Below, one piece after another: positions 6,676 to 9,143 of a DNA stretch of 9,143 bases (the stretch's first letter is position 1; every line of letters begins with the position of its first letter). A program made the position numbers and the translations under genes. The DNA comes from Verrucomicrobiota bacterium (GTDB lineage: Bacteria; Verrucomicrobiota; Verrucomicrobiia; Chthoniobacterales; UBA10450). The notes under the pieces were generated by a model that had not been told where the DNA came from, did not search any database, and saw only the letters and a list, made by a program, of their open reading frames with translations. The DNA is taken from assembly GCA_003219335.1 (NCBI GenBank), contig QHOF01000156.1:1-9143 (forward strand), read 5' to 3'.

Positions 6676-8493
6676 GTGAACTATTGTGGTAATCCTCTTC
6701 ACTACGAGCGCCGCAAGACGCGCGAAGTAAAGGTAGGCAACGTCGGGATCGGCGGCGACAATCCGATCCGTGTCCAGTCGATGATCACATGCGACACGAT
6801 GGATACGGAGGCGTCGATCCAGCAAACCATCGAACTCGCAAATGCTGGCTGCGAAATCGTCCGCATCACCGCGCCGTCCATGAAAGACGCACGCAACCTC
6901 GAGCACATCGTCAAAGGTCTGCGCGAGCGCGGCTGCAATGTGCCAATCGTGGCCGACATTCATTTCAAGCCGGAGGCCGCAATGGAAGCGGCGAAATGGG
7001 TGGAGAAGGTCCGAATTAACCCGGGCAATTACGCAGATTCGAAAAAATTCGTCATCCGCGAATACACGGACGAACAATACGCAGCGGAGTTGAAGCGAAT
7101 CCGCGAGCGCTTTTCGCCGCTGATCGGGCTGTGCAACACGCGCGGGATCGCGATGCGGATCGGGACAAACCACGGCTCGCTTTCGGACCGAATCCTGAAT
7201 CGCTACGGCGACACGCCCCTCGGCATGGTGGAAAGTGCGCTCGAATTCGCGCGGATCGCGCGCGATCTCGACTATCACGATTTCATTTTCTCAATGAAGG
7301 CCAGCAATCCGAAGGTGATGATCGCTGCGTATCGGTTGCTCGTCGCGCGATTGACCGAACTGGGCCCGGACTGGAATTACCCGCTGCATCTCGGAGTAAC
7401 CGAGGCCGGCGAAGGCGAAGATGCGCGCATCAAGAGCGCAATCGGAATCGGGTCGCTGCTGGCGGATGGAATCGGCGACACCATCCGCGTGTCGCTCACT
7501 GAGGATAGTCCTCAGGAAATTCCCGTGGCGAACGCGCTGATTGAGAACATAGAGAAAACGTCCAACGCTCAACGCTCAACGCTCAACGTCGAACTCTCAT
7601 TCGATCCATTTTCCTACCAGCGGCGCGCGACAGAAAAGATCGAGCGCAATCGATTCAAACTCGGCGGAGACGAATTGATCCGTGTTGTCGTGCGGCAGGC
7701 GAACTTCGACAAAGTCGCGCACAAGATCGACCGGATGGGCGATTACAAACCCGAGATTGTTTATGAGAATGCGAACATTATCGCGGTCGATCCGCGGGAA
7801 GATGAGGCGATTGCGAAACTCAACGCGCAGCAAAATGCGCAGTTTGTCACCGTGACCGACGAAATCGATCTCCCGGTGATCGCAGCATTCCGTTTGCTGG
7901 CAGCGAAGTTGCAGGCGCGGCACCCGATTTTGCTGAAGGACAGGCTGGTAGGCGCCGTTGACCCCAACGGCCCTGGGCGATTGAGGTCAATCACCCCTAC
8001 CTCAGATTTTCTCGAGACGTTGCTCACCGCCTCCACGAACATCGGTTCGTTGCTCTGCGACGGAATCGGCGACGCAATTCTAGTGCAGGGTGAGGAAGCG
8101 CCGGGCCAAGCGCTGCGCTTGAGTTACAACATTTTACAGGCGGCCGGATCACGCATTTTCAAAACTGACTATGTCGCCTGTCCATCGTGCGGACGAACTT
8201 TGTTCAATCTGCAGACCACAACGGCGAAAATCAAAGCGGCGACCTCTCATCTGAAGGGCGTGAAGATTGCCATCATGGGCTGTATTGTGAACGGCCCCGG
8301 TGAAATGGCGGACGCTGATTTTGGATACGTCGGCGGCGCGCCCGGTAAGGTGAACCTCTACGTCGGCAAAACCGCGGTGAAATTCAATATTCCCGAGGCC
8401 GAAGCAGTAGATAGGCTGAAGGATTTGATCCGGGAACACGGCAAATGGACGGAGCCCGCACGGCAGACAACGGTTCTCGAAGTTGTTTCGTAA
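6676..8493 (+). CDS. ispG: 4-hydroxy-3-methylbut-2-enyl diphosphate synthase, long three-domain form
   Basis: Also called GcpE. It reduces MEcPP to HMBPP with a [4Fe-4S] cluster, the penultimate step of the MEP pathway. At 605 residues it is the long form with an extra domain between the TIM barrel and the cluster domain, as in Chlamydia and plants; the short form has about 370-400 residues. The N-terminal barrel includes NPIRVQSM and ADIHFKP. The C-terminal domain has cluster cysteines C502 and C505 (CPSCGRTLF) and C536 in MGCIVNGPGE, with E543 the family's catalytic glutamate. The start is GTG at 6676: an in-frame TAG at 6670-6672 excludes anything further upstream, and NYCGNPLHYERRKTREV is the expected N-terminus. 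No Shine-Dalgarno sequence is seen. Residues 296-305 are encoded by a 7-nt repeat also found in dxr; they fall at the junction of the barrel and the extra domain. Confidence 0.98.
   Translation: MNYCGNPLHYERRKTREVKVGNVGIGGDNPIRVQSMITCDTMDTEASIQQTIELANAGCEIVRITAPSMKDARNLEHIVKGLRERGCNVPIVADIHFKPEAAMEAAKWVEKVRINPGNYADSKKFVIREYTDEQYAAELKRIRERFSPLIGLCNTRGIAMRIGTNHGSLSDRILNRYGDTPLGMVESALEFARIARDLDYHDFIFSMKASNPKVMIAAYRLLVARLTELGPDWNYPLHLGVTEAGEGEDARIKSAIGIGSLLADGIGDTIRVSLTEDSPQEIPVANALIENIEKTSNAQRSTLNVELSFDPFSYQRRATEKIERNRFKLGGDELIRVVVRQANFDKVAHKIDRMGDYKPEIVYENANIIAVDPREDEAIAKLNAQQNAQFVTVTDEIDLPVIAAFRLLAAKLQARHPILLKDRLVGAVDPNGPGRLRSITPTSDFLETLLTASTNIGSLLCDGIGDAILVQGEEAPGQALRLSYNILQAAGSRIFKTDYVACPSCGRTLFNLQTTTAKIKAATSHLKGVKIAIMGCIVNGPGEMADADFGYVGGAPGKVNLYVGKTAVKFNIPEAEAVDRLKDLIREHGKWTEPARQTTVLEVVS
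7563..7590 (+). repeat. 7-nt tandem repeat in ispG
   Basis: Four heptamers in a row: CAACGCT three times (7563-7583) and CAACGTC (7584-7590). It is translated in frame as SNAQRSTLNV (residues 296-305). Bases 7564-7590 match 4399-4425 of dxr exactly (27 bases). No complementary right arm follows, so this is half of the element seen in dxr. Confidence 0.9.
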
Positions 8494-8556
8494 GCCAGAT
8501 CCCGGCTGTGGCCGCGATTAACGGTTAGCTGACGCAAGCTAGCAAGACGAAGGCAC

Positions 8557-8589
8557 CACGACATTTCGGTCGTGCCGAGAGGACTCCTC
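8557..8589. terminator. Double hairpin after ispG, possible terminator or dispersed repeat
   Basis: Two adjacent stems, CACGAC/GTCGTG with loop ATTTCG, then GAGG/CCTC with loop ACT, start 64 bases after the ispG stop. They are well placed to end the cluster transcript but lack a T run on the + strand. The A-rich stretch at 8600-8617 would give a T run only for transcription from the other side. A dispersed palindrome is equally likely. Confidence 0.3.
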
Positions 8590-8707
8590 GACTGAATCGG
8601 AAAAAAAGCAAAAAAGATGCGACCAAGATGCTTTAGATTTGCGTTTGACGTTTGGAGCTTCGGACTCTCCAAATTCAACCAAACTACCTTGAACCAGAGA
8701 GAAAAAG

Positions 8708-8745
8708 GACAAAAGCGACAAAAAATACTTCGCGTGTCTTTTGTC
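8708..8745. repeat. Inverted repeat upstream of the last gene
   Basis: Perfect 8-bp arms GACAAAAG (8708-8715) and CTTTTGTC (8738-8745) with 22 bases between. It ends 63 bases before the ATG at 8809. It could be a protein-binding site, a leader hairpin or part of a repeat; the sequence alone does not decide. Confidence 0.4.
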
Positions 8746-8808
8746 ACTCTCGAAAACTCGTGGTTCCAAGTCGTTCCGAAGACTTAACCTCTAACCCACC
8801 TAAAACAT

Positions 8809-9143
8809 ATGAAAAGTCGTCGTTGGTTCACTCGAACTCGTCGCCTATCACATCTGCGCATCGCAGGCGCGATCGCGCTTATCGCAGCTGCTGTGGTCAG
8901 CGCGATCGCATCCTTGAACACCGATCCGCCTAACACGCGGCTCACGAACGACAACGGGGCTAACGGCGGGTACGTCAGTGACTACACCCTGGTCACGGGG
9001 CAGCCGTATACAGATGACGTTCTGCAGGCCTGTTCCCAGAGCCGCGGTCGGCAGAACGAGCCCGCGGTCGCGGTCAACCCACGCGATCCGCAGGTGATCG
9101 TGGGGAGCTCGAATGACTACTGCGGTGTCTTCACGTCCGACGG
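8809..9143 (+). CDS. Secreted protein, probably sialidase/BNR-type beta-propeller (3' end outside window)
   Basis: The frame is open from the ATG at 8809 to the window end (111 full codons). The N-terminus is strongly basic (MKSRRWFTRTRRLSHLR) and is followed by a hydrophobic helix (IAGAIALIAAAVVSAIASL, about 18-36), so it is exported or membrane-anchored. The mature part begins with a polar Asn/Asp/Thr-rich stretch. It then reads NEPAVAVNPRDPQVIVGSSN with cysteines just before and after (C77 and C100), a pattern I associate with the first blade of exo-alpha-sialidase-like or BNR/Asp-box beta-propeller proteins. The fold call is recollection-based and the enzyme activity unknown. No Asp-box is visible in the part shown. 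The gene is separated from ispG by a 315-base repeat-rich gap and looks functionally unrelated. Its GGG, GTC and ACG codons give a slightly different feel, but 111 codons are too few to argue transfer. Confidence 0.7.
   Translation, partial: MKSRRWFTRTRRLSHLRIAGAIALIAAAVVSAIASLNTDPPNTRLTNDNGANGGYVSDYTLVTGQPYTDDVLQACSQSRGRQNEPAVAVNPRDPQVIVGSSNDYCGVFTSD

Larger units (their letters stand above)
8494..8808. other. Repeat- and hairpin-rich gap after ispG
   Basis: This 315-base stretch has no credible gene. In order it holds: TAGCT (8526-8530) / AGCTA (8537-8541); CACGAC (8557-8562) / GTCGTG (8569-8574); GAGG (8579-8582) / CCTC (8586-8589); an A-rich run at 8600-8617; TTTGGAG (8651-8657) / CTCCAAA (8667-8673), preceded by two CGTTTGA/CGTTTGG heptamers; and GACAAAAG (8708-8715) / CTTTTGTC (8738-8745). 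None of the stems is followed by a + strand T run, so ispG termination is not clearly marked. A promoter for the next gene must lie here, but I see no convincing -35/-10 pair. Confidence 0.5.

Noticed and set aside
6274..7278. Long minus-strand open frame of 334 codons opposite rseP and ispG
   Set aside because: It lies opposite two well-recognised genes and its Arg/His/Asp-rich composition is typical of an antisense reading of GC-rich coding DNA.
8689..8729. A -35 TTGAAC with a downstream AATACT as promoter for the last gene
   Set aside because: The spacing is about 29 bases, too long for a standard sigma-70 promoter.
8358..8769. Minus-strand open frames of 76-129 codons over the ispG end and the following gap
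   Set aside because: They overlap ispG or read through hairpins, have no recognisable domain, and their translation looks like repeat DNA.

Overview
The window reads as a chromosomal segment of a bacterium. It is most likely a soil Verrucomicrobiota of the Spartobacteria/Chthoniobacterales type, but this is an inference and no search was run. Reasons: the gene order cdsA-dxr-rseP-ispG, a long three-domain IspG, an AlaS of ordinary bacterial type, starts without Shine-Dalgarno sequences, and many short palindromic repeats of several families, some inside genes. Base composition is moderately GC-rich throughout.

Layout: (1) 1-1614, 3' part of alaS on the + strand, whose first ~22 visible codons contain a hairpin-forming stretch unlike AlaS. 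(2) 1615-1693, convergent gap with a 9-bp-stem hairpin. (3) 1694-2701, minus-strand gene for a DUF3667-like zinc-ribbon membrane protein. (4) 2702-2882, divergent gap with a hairpin. (5) 2883-8493, a co-directional + strand cluster: cdsA (CDP-diacylglycerol synthase), dxr (DXP reductoisomerase), rseP (site-2 protease) and ispG (HMBPP synthase). (6) 8494-8808, a 315-base repeat- and hairpin-rich gap. (7) 8809 to the window end, the N-terminal part of a secreted, probably beta-propeller (sialidase/BNR-like) protein.

The cluster joins phospholipid precursor synthesis (cdsA), the second and sixth conversions of DXP to HMBPP in the MEP isoprenoid pathway (dxr, ispG), and an intramembrane protease (rseP). 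This is a conserved bacterial neighbourhood, here without the uppS gene that often precedes cdsA.

The most interesting feature is not a gene. A 7-nt tandem repeat (CAACGCT and variants) sits in frame inside two essential genes. In dxr it forms a complete hairpin of two 35-nt arms and adds about 25-29 residues between the metal-binding and substrate-binding segments. In ispG only one arm is present, sharing an exact 27-nt match with the dxr copy. A 7-nt period read in triplets gives the same cyclic heptapeptide in all three frames. The dxr right arm departs from perfect complementarity at just the positions where a perfect complement would create TGA stops. Together with the in-frame palindrome in alaS and further palindromes in most gaps, this suggests protein-tolerated palindromic elements comparable in concept to the Rickettsia palindromic elements.
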